Source: Sorghum bicolor (lineage: Eukaryota; Streptophyta; Magnoliopsida; Poales; Poaceae). From it: a DNA stretch of 64,000 nucleotides. A program made the position numbers and the translations under genes. The stretch is from the NCBI RefSeq assembly GCF_000003195.3, contig NC_012871.2:50181262-50245261 (forward strand). The letters are read 5' to 3'. Under the pieces are notes generated by a model. It was not told where the DNA came from. It saw only the letters and a list, made by a program, of their open reading frames with translations, and searched no databases. Each line of letters starts with the position of its first letter. Position 1 is the first letter of the stretch. Shown here one piece after another: positions 21,207 to 33,302 of this stretch.

Positions 21207-21608
21207 TCCCCACGGGTATTTAAGCAAACAGTCGTCTTCATCCTCCAGATTGACGTTGCCCTAGCCGTCTTCACCGCCGCCGCTCCCCGCGCTGCCTCAA
21301 CATCCTGCCCGAGCCACCGCTGCCTCCTTCTTCTCCGGCGTAGAGACACTCCCGGACAAGCGCCGCCGCCGCTTCCTCGCCTCCGGACATCGTCGCGCCG
21401 CCTCCTCATCATCCTCGAGCCGTACGTCGTTGTCGCGCCGCCGTGCCGCCTTCGAGCTTCTCCGGCGCCGCCTCCTCGCCCTCATCGCCCCCGCGGCCAC
21501 CCCCTCGCCCTCGTCAGAGCGCCCCCGTGGCCGCCTCCTCGCCCTCGTCAGAGCACCCCTGGCCGTCTCCTCCTCGGCCAGAGAACGCCCGCGCCGCCGT
21601 CGTCGAGG
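21207..21608 (+). promoter_or_regulatory. Promoter and GC-rich leader exon of the Ulp1 gene (A)
   Basis: GGTATTTAAGC (about 21215-21225) is TATA-like. A strongly GC-rich stretch then runs to a donor site GAGGGTGAGCACG (21605-21617). No ATG opens a convincing coding frame, so I treat it as an untranslated leader. It would be spliced over a 1.4 kb intron to an acceptor TTTGCAG at 23022-23028, two bases before the ATG. The matching segments are 31352-31766 (B) and 44795-45065 (C, minus). Confidence 0.5.
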
Positions 21609-22235
21609 GTGAGCACGTACACAGAGAAAAAAATGATTATTGATGATGTGTTGTATGAATTGTTGATTTGTTGTATGAATGAGATGATATGTTGTATGAA
21701 TGAGATGATTTTAGTGAATTTTATTTGAATGAAAACTATGAATCTGTTCCCAAACGCATGATAAAAATCATTTTAGTGAATTTTATTTGAATCAAAACTA
21801 TAATTTAAACTATGAATCTGTTGTGGCCCAAATGCATGATAAAAATCATTTTAGTAAATTTTATTTGAATCAAAACTATGAATCGGTTCCCAACGCATGC
21901 CCACGAGAAATACGTACCTCTCGCCAAAACGTACTCCTACATCTACACTTGTTGTACTCCGATCGACGAAACACATGCGCTCACGAAACGTACACTTTTT
22001 AAAAATCAAACAATTTAAAATTTTTATGACATTTCTATAAAAGATATAAATATTATTAGATTAATTATTTATATATTTTTATACTATAAATTTACTTGAG
22101 ACATAATTAAAAACCTTGTTGTGTATATTTGAACTTGAATATAGAAAGCACAAGTTACTTTAATTTAAATAAAAATTGGAATTTATTCCATTACTTTAAT
22201 CAAAATAAAAATTAGAATTTATTCCATTACTATCC

Positions 22236-22855
22236 TGTGTTGTAATTAGTTAGTAGGGATAGATATTGAGATGAGATGTATAATTTCTATTTTATAATTT
22301 CTTTTTGTATTATATAATTTATATGATATAATTTATCCAGTGTTGTAATTAGTTAGTAGGGATAGATATTGAGATGAGATGTATAATTTCTATTTTATAA
22401 TTTCTTTTTGTATTATATAATTTATATGATATAATTTATCCAGTGTTGTAATTAGTTAGTAGGGATAGATATTGAGATGAGATGTATAATTTCTATTTTA
22501 TATCTTTTGTATTATATAATTTATATGATATAATTTATCCTGTGTTGTAATTAGTTAGTAGGGATAGATATTAAGATGAGATGTATAATTTCTATTTTAT
22601 AATTTATCTTTTGTATTATATAATTTATATGATATAATTTATCATGTGTTGTAATTAGTTAGTAGGGATATATATTGAGATGAGATGTATAATTTCTATT
22701 TTATAATTTATCTTTTTAATTATATAATTTATCCTATGTTGTAATTAGTTATTAGGGATAGATATTGAGATGAGATGTATAATTTCTATTTTATAATTTA
22801 TCTTTTGTATTATATAGTTTATATGATATAATTTATCCTATGTTGTAATTAGTTT
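22236..22855. repeat. ~103-bp A/T-rich minisatellite in leader intron (A)
   Basis: The landmark TGTTGTAATTAGTTAGTAGG recurs at about 22236, 22341, 22444, 22543, 22647, 22737 and 22838, about 90-105 bp apart. The unit is very A/T-rich and lies inside the proposed leader intron. B has about one more unit. Confidence 0.8.
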
Positions 22856-23030
22856 ATGTTAGCCCTTAGATGTAATTAGTTTATTGTTATATATGTATCC
22901 TGTATATAAAAGCTTAATTAGTTTATGTTAGCCCTTAGTTGTTGTATCGAATATTGTCTAAGTTTAGCCTATCCATATAATTTTTGTTGATCGCGTCAAA
23001 AACTTTTAACACTTGATTAAATTTGCAGAA

Positions 23031-26000
23031 ATGGCCAATCCGAATGACAACATGGATGATGCAACGATGGACGTAATCAACAGCGGCGCCAATCCAGATC
23101 CCCAAGGCGAAGATGATGGGAGACAGTACTTTGTTGATTATGAAGAACTTGTGGGAGACAATCCTGATCAGGTCTATCTACAATCTAGTATATATGTATA
23201 TATATGAAATTAAAATAAATGATATTTATACTAATATATTTATACTTGTTTGTGTAGCCCTCTAAATCGGCGACAACTTCTGAGAAGAGTAGAAAAGTGC
23301 GTGGCCCGAAGAAGCCGTTGGAGGGTCGGTACATTGTGTCGGAATTTGATGAGGATACAGGACAAGTACTTGGGGCTAATTCTAAAAAATTTGTTGCGCA
23401 CTGTGGCTACCTTGTAAGGGACAGGCTCCCAGTCAGTGCTCGTGAATGGAGGCAACGGAAAGATAACCCTAATATTAGTTTTGTCTCAGATCGTGACAAG
23501 GAATTGATTTGGCAAGATATCCTTCAACATTTAACGCTCGATACACAGGATGAAGCTTTGAAGGAGAAGGTTAAAATCTGGGCTATGCAGAAGATGTCCA
23601 AACAATTTTAGGCTTGGAAGAAGACATTATACAAGACTTTTGTTGCACAAGGCCGGACACCAGATTTCACCAACAAGGTCTACGTCAAGTTGAGGCCTTT
23701 TTGGGATGAGTTCATAGAGTTTAAGAACTCAGAAGAGGGTCAGGCACGGATGATCAAGAATCAAGAAAATGCTAAACAAAAGCAATACCACCATCACTTG
23801 GGTTCAGGTGGCTACAGGACTGCTATTCCTAAGTGGCAAAAGCTGGAACAGGAGATTCTTGGGAGAGGGATCGAACCAGAATCAATGCACTGGCCCGAGC
23901 GCGCCAAGTATTGGTTCTTTGGTCATGGGGGAACCATAGACCTAGAGACCGGAAAGAGAGTGTACGGCGAAAAGCTCGAGAGAGTAGGACAGAGAATGGC
24001 CTATGCTAGAGGATTAGTTGAAAGCGGCACCTGGCAACCAAATAGAGAAAAGGATGAGCTGACATACGCCCTAGAGACTGCTGAACATGGTGGGCGAACT
24101 AGAGGCTATGGGGAGGTATCATGGGAGCATGGCTTCCCTAAAGATAGACCGACTTATAGAAGCCGCCAACGAAAGAAGGAAGAGGAAGCAGAGCGGTTGC
24201 ATATGTTGGAGGCAATGGTGATTGAGTCACGCGAAGCAGCTCGTGAAGCGATAGCATGAGAGAAAGCGCTTGAAGAGAGAATGAACGAGGAGATCAAAAG
24301 ACAAGTGCAGATTGTAGTAAGTTCTATACAAGGGCAAACTGCATCAGAGCCTAGAGTCAACATTAGCCCCCCGGTCAGTTGAAAAGTAGTTGCGCTTCCA
24401 CAGAGATGCCAACTATTCAACACGACGTGGGGCTGCACTTTCTGGTGGATGACATCAATGAACCTCTGACAACATGTGAGCTGCACATTCCACAGGGGAC
24501 TGCCACAGTCATAGTTGCTGTCGGTGTTGTAACTCCTATCGACCCTACGAGGACACCAAGAATCCATGGGGCGATAGTTTCACCTGGATATGTTAGTGTC
24601 TCGGTGGATAGAGTTGTCAAAGGCTTCAGTAATGTGTAGCTTGAGATAGAAGGAGGTGATGGAGAGAAGACTCTAGGAGAAGCAGAGAAGACTTTTATTT
24701 GTTGGCGCAAGCGCTACATCATTATTCCTGGGGCATCACCTAGTAGTCTACCACCACCTCCTCGTCATGAATCTAATCCTAGGTGCGGATGAAAATTGAC
24801 TATACATTTGTTCACTAAATTTATTTTGCATTCTCTTAGTTAGTGGTTTACTCATATACCTTTTGTTTTCACAGGTAGTCACCGACATGTCATAGTGCTG
24901 CGGGTGATGACAAGGGAGTCCAAGACACGGCTGCATCGCCTCGGTATCCAACGCCACCACCTAGGGCTCCAACACCGCCACCTCGGGCTCTAACACCGCC
25001 ACCTCAGGCTCCAACACCGCCACCTAGGGCTCGAACGCCACCTAGGGCTCCAACGCCGCCTCCTCGGGCTCCAACACCGCCACCGGCCGCCCCATCGCCT
25101 CCACACGTGGCTCCAGCACGAAAGAAGAGGCCGGCCACACAATCAAATGTGTCGGCCGCCCCGCCGCCAAAAAAGAAAGCCTCCAAAAAGAAACAAGCTA
25201 TCATTCCTAAGAAGCTGTCCTATGAGAAGACTGATGGAGAACTAAATGCTTCAGTAAAATCAGACATGGATAGTTTCTTCAAGAAACTTAAGACTGAAAG
25301 AGAAGCCAAGCGAAACCCTGATAAGCCGTACCTCTTACTACGGCCAGAAGATCTACGACAAAGGGTTGAGGCTGAACAAAAAAAGAGGCGTGAAGCTCAG
25401 AAAGAATCATCATGTTTATCGGACTATGATCGCACTTTAAGGAAATCCATAGAAGAAGAGAATAAGCAAGAGAAAAGAGCACGCAAGGGTGTAGCACAAC
25501 TCGGGGAACAATCAAAGCAATCAGTGCCCTCGCTAGTCATTGGAAATGAATATGGTTCAAACATTGATGTGCTAGACCAGCAGATACCGGCAGATTTAAA
25601 ATTTGATGAGCTTGAAATTTTTTTTGTGGAAACTGGTCTTAGCTTAGCCCAAATGATAGCGGGGGCACCAATTGAAAGTGCTCCATAAATTGATCATTGG
25701 CAGAAGGAATATACATATGGCAAGAGTTTATACAACCCTGCGGCCCTCAACAAGCTTGGAACGCAAATGTACATGCTAAACAAATGGTACATGGAAGCGT
25801 GTGTCAGAAAAGCAGATGACTATCTTTGTCTCCGAATTAGAAACTATCATTACTTCCGTGGTGATGATATTATTTATGTTCAATTTAATGAGCTACACCA
25901 ACTATGCCACATGGACGCTCTTGACAAATCTCTAATGAGTTGCTTCTGTCTGTAAGTGATTCTTCCTTTCAATAATGTCTCTGTGACTTATCATGTATAT

Positions 26001-27149
26001 ATATAACTAATTACAGAAACCCGCTATACATATGCAGAAACATGATGAGGGACCTCAGAGTTAGAAATGACAAGGAGATTGGATTTGTGGATCCAAATGT
26101 TGTATTCAAAGACCACAAGACCCCGTATGTCTTATGGAGAACTCAAACGGAGAGAAATCTACGGAGGTTCTTGATCAACCAAAAAGATAAAAGATATATA
26201 CTCTTTCCCTACAACTTTAAGTAAGTGTCGTTATCGTGTGTACATTCTATTTAACTAATTAATCAGATCAATATGAAGATATATACTAATTTTGCCTACA
26301 TATGCACACAAATGCAGCTTTCATTGGATACTAATTGTCATTGATCTCTGGCAATGTCAATTGGTAATCTATGACTCATTGAGAAAACCACAGGACGATT
26401 ACCAAGAAATGATAGATATTATCCAAGGGTAACTCCGATCTCTATATATTAAATTCTGCTCTTTTAACTTGGTAATGGATAATTAATAATGATCGTTTTA
26501 TTGCTAGGGTTGAGGCTGGGTTCGTGTAGAAACACCGTCCAGAGTTGAATGCAGCACTTTCAAAGCCTATCTTACTTCAGTGGGTTCTACAGCAGACACC
26601 GGGCAACAATTTGTGTGGCTACTATGTGTGCGAGTTTATGACGGTGTATGCCAAAAGAACTAATCTTGAGCACCTAAAAGTATGTAACATGTATATATAA
26701 TAAGTTTATTTCATTTATTTGTTGTTATTTAATAAATCCTATTCATACCTCTAACTTTTTTCTTTAATGTCTATTAAAGGAGATGTGGCTGAAGGAGCAG
26801 GTGTTGGATGCGGTGCGCCTAAAAGGAATTCAGGAGACAATCGCAGGATTTTTTAACAACCAAGTCCTGAATCCCGGCGGCGAGTGCTACTTCAACCATC
26901 ATGCACTGTTCGCCTAAACGGCCGTTTAGACCGTTTAAACGCCGTGTAAACGCTACACAATGGTACACCGTTTCCGTTTAATCATCTGTTTAGTCCGTTT
27001 AATTGACCGTTTAGCCCGTTTAATGGACTGTTTAGCCCGAATAATGGCTAAACGGCAGGTGACCGACTGTTTACCATTAGCGTTTAGGAAAACATTGCCA
27101 TCAGGAGCCAATGAAACCAAATAACGATGATCATTTGTACGATGCCTGA
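23031..27149 (+). pseudogene. Transposase_24 / Ulp1 (C48) protease fusion gene, copy A
   Basis: Seven coding exons are supported by GT..AG borders and phase: 23031-23171, 23258-24782, 24875-25951, 26038-26220, 26318-26428, 26508-26679 and 26780-27149. Exon 2 holds a plant Ptta/En/Spm transposase-like domain (PF03004; LRPFWDEFIEFKNSEEG, YHHHLGSGGY, PKWQKLEQEI) and then a beta-rich segment ending EKTFICW. Exon 3 opens with a proline-rich repeat (PTPPPRA) and a lysine-rich stretch, and runs into the protease region. The C48 triad is visible: His in FHWILIVID, Asp in IYDSLRKP, Cys in NNLCGYYVC. Stops in A lie at 23609, 24257, 24875 (splice-spanning TAG), 25686 and about 26526; there is a one-base loss near 24371 and a MITE in the last exon. 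The stops at 23609 and 26526 are shared with B. The protein may bind element ends and deconjugate SUMO-like proteins; that role is inferred. Confidence 0.8.
26904..27097. mobile_element. hAT-like MITE inside the Ulp1 gene of A (194 bp)
   Basis: Terminal inverted repeats match 14 of 17 bases: CACTGTTCGCCTAAACG on the left and, on the complementary strand, CAATGTTTTCCTAAACG on the right. It is flanked by CCATCATG (26896-26903) and CCATCAGG (27098-27105), an 8-bp target duplication with one mismatch, as for hAT elements. The empty site CCATCAGG is seen in copy B (about 37171-37178). Internally it repeats CCGTTTAG-like motifs. No coding capacity. Confidence 0.8.
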
Positions 27150-27410
27150 GTGGCGGAGATAAATTGTGTTGTAAATACTTTGTCCGTGAAGCATATGTGT
27201 AAATATTATATTATGGACCTATAGATACATATTATTTATATATATATAGTGTTTTATAGTATATTTCTATGTAATGCTTTAAATTATATAAATTATAGGT
27301 GCACGTTCCATAAACTACCAGCAAACAATACGCATTCGAAAATAACAATAACATAATTGTAAACCCTAAATGGAAAACCAAATGAAAATAAAAATAAAAA
27401 AGAAAAAAGT
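27150..27410. other. 3' A/T-rich spacer of CACTA A
   Basis: It follows the last Ulp1 exon and is A/T-rich, with TATATATA runs and an A-rich end. It is nearly the same as 37221-37480 in B. No gene is seen. Confidence 0.5.
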
Positions 27411-27552
27411 CTTTAGTCCCGGTTGGTAGCAACAACCGGGACTAAAAGTGGAGGCCAGGTGGCACACCCTGGCGCGCCTTTTAGTCCCGGTTGCTGTTAC
27501 TAACCGGGACTAAAGGTGGACCTTTAGTCCCAGTCCTCGGAATCGGGACTAA
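27411..27552. repeat. 3' subterminal palindrome array of CACTA A, ending at the A/B junction
   Basis: Palindromes lie at about 27412-27448 and 27478-27516, with a third, variant pair at 27520-27552 (TTTAGTCCCAGTCC and ATCGGGACTAAAGG). The last motif ends GGTCC and passes without a break into transposase codons (GGTCCGGAATGCGATCG) found at 16695 in A. Six bases, AGGTCC, are shared at the join. Confidence 0.75.
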
Positions 27553-29308
27553 AGGTCCGGAATGCGATCGACGTCATGCACCTAACAAAGAATCTTTGTG
27601 TGAACCTTCTAGGATTCATGGGTGTATATGGTAAGCCTAAGGATTCACTTGAAGCACGACAAGATTTGCAACGCATGAAAGAACGATACAACCTGCATCC
27701 AGAGAGACAGATGATGGACGCCAATATTTAAGACCTGCTAGCTACACTCTTAGCAATGAAGAGAAAGAAATCATGTTTGAATGCTTAAGCAACATCAAGG
27801 TCCCATCTGGATTCTCTTCTAATATAAAGGTATAATTAATGTGCCTGAGAAGAAATTTCTGAACTTAAAGTCGCATGACTGCCATGTGCTTATGATGCAA
27901 TTGCTTCCAGTTGCATTAAGAGGAATTCTACCTCCACATGTACGTCTGGCCACTGTAAAGCTATGTGCATTCCTCAATGCAATTTCTCAGAAGGCAATCA
28001 ATCCAGTGGAACTAGCTGCTCTACAGAATGATGTGGTTCAATGTCTTGTCAGCTTTGAGTTAGTGTTCCCTCCATTCTTCTTTGATATCATGACACACCT
28101 CCTAGTTCATCTGGTCAAGAAGATCAATATTCTGGGTCCTATGTTCCTACATAATATGTTTCCCTTTGAGAGGTTTATGGGAGTTCTAAAGAAATATGTT
28201 CACCAACGTGCTCGGCCAGAAGGAAGCATCGCCGAGGGCTATGGGACAGAGGAGGTCATTGAGTTCTGTGTTGAATTCATTCCTGAACTTGACCCAATTG
28301 GTGTTCCTGAATCGCGCCACGAGGGGAGAATGAGCGGAAAGGGAACACTAGGAAAGAAAACATACATTGGTACGGGGGACGATTCTTTCAATAAAGCACA
28401 CTACACAGTTCTTCAAAACTCATCTGTGGTGGAGCCGTATGTCACGAAACACAAGGACGTCCTACGATCGCAATTCCCAGAGAAGAATGAAGCTTGGTTT
28501 ATGCGTCAGCACATAGACACTTTCAGTGATTGGTTACGAAAAGAATGTCAGGGTAATGACCAGATTGATGAGCAACTGTATTTGTTGGCTAGGCAACCAT
28601 CATGGCACATCCTCACATACAAAGGGTACGAGATAAATGGAAATACATTTTACACCCTAGGCCAAGATAAAAGAAGCACGACCCAAAATAGTGGAGTTCG
28701 CGTAGACGCCATAGACCCAAATGGAAACAGACAAACATATTATAGCCGTATAGAGGAGATTTGGGAACTAGACTACGCACCTAATTTTAAAATCCCTTTG
28801 TTCTGGTGCCAATGGGTGAAGGTTACCGGAGGCGGGGTGACAGTTGACAAAGACTATGGAATGACAACAGTGGACCTCAACAATGTTGGTTACAAAGATG
28901 AACCATTCGTCCTTGCTGCTGATGTGAATCATGTGTTCTATGTGAAAGACATGTCTACAAAACAGAAGTGAGGGAAAAATGACAACAAATCAACAAACGA
29001 GCCAAAACACCATATAGTTCTCTCAGGGAAAAGAAACATTGTGGGAATTGAGGAAAAGTTAGATATTTCAGAAGATTATGAAAGGGATGACAAAATGCCA
29101 TATAGTTCTCTCAGGGAAAAGAAACATTGTGGGAATTGAGGACAAGTCAGATATTTCAGAAGATTATGAAAGGGATGACCGAATCACGCCTTTCAATGTG
29201 ACCAAAGATCCGAGCATACTGATAAATGCTGAGGACACTCCATGGTTACGTCAAGATCATGACCAAGGAACATACGTCAAAAAGAAGATCACTATTGTGC
29301 CCGCCTAA
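27553..29308 (+). pseudogene. TNP2-type transposase, 5'-truncated copy B
   Basis: It starts in mid-gene at the segment equivalent to 16695 in A. Small one-base indels occur near 27703 and 27830, after which 27841-28971 stays open for 376 codons. That part carries DUF4218 (LPVALRGILPPHVRLA), the PFERFMGVLKKYVH motif and DUF4216 (EEIWELDYAPNFKIPLF). A TGA at 28969 ends it where A has AGA. The 88-bp duplication follows, then the tail to TAA 29306-29308. At 27657 B keeps CGA where A has TGA. It has no promoter or catalytic N-terminal half, so it is inactive. Confidence 0.85.
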
Positions 29309-29342
29309 TAAATAGATTGCAATAGAGTATGTGTATGTGACA

Positions 29343-30885
29343 ATTGTAACTTGATGAGTGCAACAAACTTTGTATCCATTACTTTTCCATTTGGGAGCAT
29401 ATAGGTTCGGTCAAAGTGTGTGTTTCTAAAAACCAATGCTTTGACTTTGGTCAAACTTGGTCAAATGACCCATTTGATGACTTGAAATGAAAAAAATTTG
29501 AATACAAAGTTCGTAGAGATCATCAAGATCTACATTTGATATATTGTCCATTTTTCCATTTGGATAAATTTGAGCCAATCCTAAGCACATTTGTTCAAAA
29601 TAAAAGACGGGTTTTGGTCAAACTTGGTCAAATGACATACTAAATTACTTAAAATGAAAACATTTTAAATACCAAGTTGTTAGATATCATCAAGATCTAA
29701 ACTTTTTATATAGACAATTTTTCCATTTGAGAAAGTTTGAGTTCATAATACCCACCAATTCTTGAATCTCACACAAACTATATGAAACTATATGTGTCAA
29801 TTGTGGATTTTGAACTACACCTTCGCAACACTTTGTCAAATGCAAAAATGGTCTATATATTGAATGTATATTTTGATGAGTGGAACAATATTGGTATTCA
29901 TGACTTTTCCGTTCGAGACCATCTAGGGTTCCAAAAACCGATGCGTGGCTATGAATTCTATCAAAATTCAAAATTGACTGGTTCAAAATTTTCAAAAAGA
30001 AAAGTTGACCATTAGACAAAATGTAAAACTTGATGAGTACAAAAAACTTTGTATTCATTACTTTTCCATTTGGGAGCATATAGGGTTCGATCAAAGTGTG
30101 TTTCTAAAAACCAATACTTTGACTTTGGTCAAACTTGGTCAAATGACCCATTTGATGACTTGAAATGAAAAAAATTTGAATACAATGTTCGTAGAGATCA
30201 TCAAGATCTACATTTGATATATTGTCCATATTTCCATTTGGATAAATTTGAGCCAATCCTAAACACATTTGTTCAAAATCCAAGACAGGTTTTGGTCAAA
30301 CTTGGTCAAATGACATACTAAATTACTTAAAATGAAAAAATTTTAAATACCAAGTTGTTAGATATCATCAAGATCTAAACTTTTTATATAGACAATTTTT
30401 CCATTTGAAAAAGTTTAAGTTCACAATACCCACCAATTCTTGAATCTCACACAAAGTGTATGAAACTATATGTGTCAATTGTGGATTTTGAACTACAACT
30501 TCGCAACACTTTATCAAATGCAAAAATGGTCTATATATTAAATGTAGATTTTGATGAGTGGAACAATATTGGTATTCATGACTTTTCCGTTCGAGACCAT
30601 CTAGAGTTCCGAAAACCGATGCGTGGCTATGAATTCTTTCAAAATTCAAAATTGAGTGGTTCAAACTTTTCCAAAAGAAAAGTTGACCAATAGACAAAAT
30701 GTAGAATTTGATGAGTGCAACAAACTTTGTATTCATTACTTTTCCATTTGGGACCATATAGGGTTCTGTCAAAGTGTGTGTTTCTAAAAACCAATGCTTT
30801 GACTTTGGTCAAACTTGGTCAAATGACCCATTTGATGACATGAAATGAAAAAAATTTGAATACAAAGTTATTAGAGATAATACGA
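29343..30885. repeat. ~0.68 kb tandem repeat, two units plus part (B)
   Basis: The landmark AACTTGATGAGTGCAAC or a close variant recurs at 29348, 30027 and 30704. It is the same unit as at 18484-20692, with one unit fewer. Open frames on both strands reflect the repeat. Confidence 0.85.
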
Positions 30886-31314
30886 TGTAATGGTGAATAT
30901 TGTTGTAAGCATAAATAAATAATAAATAGAGAAAAAATTTTAAAAAATAATCCGATGTAATGGTGAATATCACATATATCATGATTTTGGAGATAAATGA
31001 TGATAAATAAAAAAAAATTTACGTTTAAATATTGCACAAACAAATTTTCTATCAAAAACATCTGCTTTAAGATATTAAAATTAAATAATACATTTTTGCA
31101 TTAACAAAATACTAATTTTTTTTCATATTTAAGTTTGCTATTATAAGTGATGAAAAGATTTTATGTTTCCAAATTTATTATGTAAGCAATTAGACAAAAA
31201 GAAATCGAACTATTGTTTTTTAACAAATTAATACCTATTATTCTATTTACTATGCAATTAACAACATTAATCTAGTTATTGTATGCATAAATAAATAAGA
31301 AACAGAAAAATACA
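30886..31314. other. A/T-rich spacer of unit B
   Basis: Counterpart of 20693-21126. No gene is seen. Confidence 0.5.
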
Positions 31315-31351
31315 TTTAGTCCCGGTTCCTGGCTAGAACCGGAACTAAAGG
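31315..31351. repeat. Internal palindrome upstream of the Ulp1 gene (B)
   Basis: One palindrome (TTTAGTCCCGGTTCC / GAACCGGAACTAAAGG) remains, where A has two. It lies directly before GGTATTTAAGC and the GC-rich leader exon, as in A. Confidence 0.65.
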
Positions 31352-31766
31352 TCCCCACGGGTATTTAAGCAAACAGTCGTCTTCATCCTCGATCTTCATC
31401 CTCCAGATCGACGTTGCCCTAGCCGTCTTCACCGCCACCGCTCCCCGCGCTGCCTCCACATCTTGCCCGAGCCGCCGCTGCCTCCTTCTTCTCCGGCGTA
31501 GAGATACTCCCGGACGAGCACCGCCGCCGCTTCCTCGCCTCCGGACATCGTCGCGCCGCCTCCTCGTCATCCCCGAGCCGTACGTCGTCGTCGTGCCGCC
31601 ATGCCGCCTTCGAGCTTCTCCGGCGCCGCCTCCTCGCCCTCATCGCCCCCGCGGCCACCTCCTCGCCCTCGTCAGAGCGCCCCCGTGGCTGCCTCCTCGC
31701 CCTCGTCAGAGCGCCCCCGGCCGTCTCCTCCTCGGCCAGAGAACGCCCGCGCCGCCGTCGTCGAGG
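31352..31766 (+). promoter_or_regulatory. Promoter and GC-rich leader exon of the Ulp1 gene (B)
   Basis: Same layout as in A: a TATA-like GGTATTTAAGC, a GC-rich leader, and a donor GAGGGTGAGCACG at about 31763-31775. The acceptor TTTGCAG lies at 33294-33300. No convincing coding start lies in the leader. Confidence 0.5.
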
Positions 31767-32391
31767 GTGAGCACGTACACAGAGAAAAAAATGATTACTA
31801 ATGATGTGTTGTATGAATTGTTGATTTGTTGTATGAATGAGATGATATGTTGTATGAATGAGATGATTTTAGTGAATTTTATTTGAATGAAAACTATGAA
31901 TCTGTTCCCAAACGCATGATAAAAATCATTTTAGTGAATTTTATTTGAATCAAAACTATAATTTAAACTATGAATCTGTTGTGGCCCAAATGCATGATAA
32001 AAATCATTTTAGTGAATTTTATTTGAATCAAAACTATGAATCGGTTCCCAAACGTATGCCCACGAGAAATACGTATCTCTCGCCAAAACGTACTCCTACA
32101 TCTACACTTGTTGTACTCCGATCGACGAAACACATGCGCTCACGAAACGTACACTAAAAATCAAACAATTTAAAATTTTTATGACATTTCTATAAAAGAT
32201 ATAAATATTATTAGATTAATTATTTATATATTTTTATACTATAAATTTACTTGAGACATAATTAAAAACCTTGTTGTGTATAGTTGAACTTGAATATAGA
32301 AAGCACAAGTTACTTTAATTTAAATAAAAATTGGAATTTATTCCATTACTTTAATCAAATAAAAATTAGAATTTATTCCATTACTAGCCTG

Positions 32392-33115
32392 TGTTGTAAT
32401 TAGTTAGTAGGGATAGATATTGAGATGAGATGTATAATTTCTATTTTATAATTTATTTTTTGTATTATATAATTTATATGATATAATTTATCTAGTGTTG
32501 TAATTAGTTAGTAGGGATAGATATTGAGATGAAGATGTATAATTTCTATTTTATAATTTATCTTTTGTATTATATAATTTATATGATATAATTTATCGTG
32601 TGTTGTAATTAGTTAGTAGGGATAGATATTGAGATGAGATGTATAATTTCTATTTTATAATTTATCTTTTGTATTATAAAATTTATATGATATAATTTAT
32701 CCTGTGTTGTAATTAGTTAGTAGGGATAGATATTGAGATGAGATCTATAATTTCTATTTTATAATTTATCTTTTGTATTATATAATTTATATGATATAAT
32801 TTATCCTGTGTTGCAGTAGGGATAGATATTTAGATGAGATGTATAATTTCTATTTTATAATTTATCTTTTGTATTATATAATTTATATGATATAATTTAT
32901 CCTATGTTGTAATTAGTTAGTAGGGATAGATATTGAGATGAGATATATAATTTCTATTTTATAATTTATCTTTTGTATTATATAATTTATACGATATAAT
33001 TTATCCTATGTTGTAATTAGTTAGTAGGGATAGATATTGAGATGAGATGTATAATTTCTATCTTATAATTTATCTTTTGTATTATATAATTTATATGATA
33101 TAATTTATCCTATGT
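32392..33115. repeat. ~103-bp A/T-rich minisatellite in leader intron (B)
   Basis: The same unit as at 22236-22855, with starts near 32392, 32491, 32602, 32703, 32811 (partly deleted), 32905, 33008 and 33113. Unit number differs from A by about one. Confidence 0.8.
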
Positions 33116-33302
33116 TGTAATTAGTTTATGTTAGCCCTTAGTTGTAATTAGTTTATTGTTATATATGTATCATGTATATAAAAGCTTAATTAGTTTATGT
33201 TAGCCCTTAGTTGTTGTATCGAATATTGTCTAAGTTTAGCCTATCCAAATAATTTTTGTTGATCACGTCAAAAACTTTTAACACTTGATTAAATTTGCAG
33301 AA

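Larger units (their letters stand above)
13791..27552 (+). mobile_element. CACTA transposon unit A (plus strand)
   Basis: It contains a four-palindrome subterminal array at 13834-14073, a TNP2-type transposase gene, tandem repeats, an internal palindrome array, and a Transposase_24/Ulp1 gene, and ends in another palindrome array at 27411-27552. No clean CACTA terminal repeat is seen on the left; the sequence before the first palindrome (GGAATAAAAACATATTTAGTC) may be its eroded inner part. The right end runs straight into a second copy of the transposase gene at 27553, so its 3' terminus is missing as well. Both genes carry stops and frameshifts, so the unit would be non-autonomous. Confidence 0.8.

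Noticed and set aside
22236..22855. Regular repeats that might suggest a CRISPR array
   Set aside because: Contiguous tandem units with no unique spacers, in a plant transposon intron.
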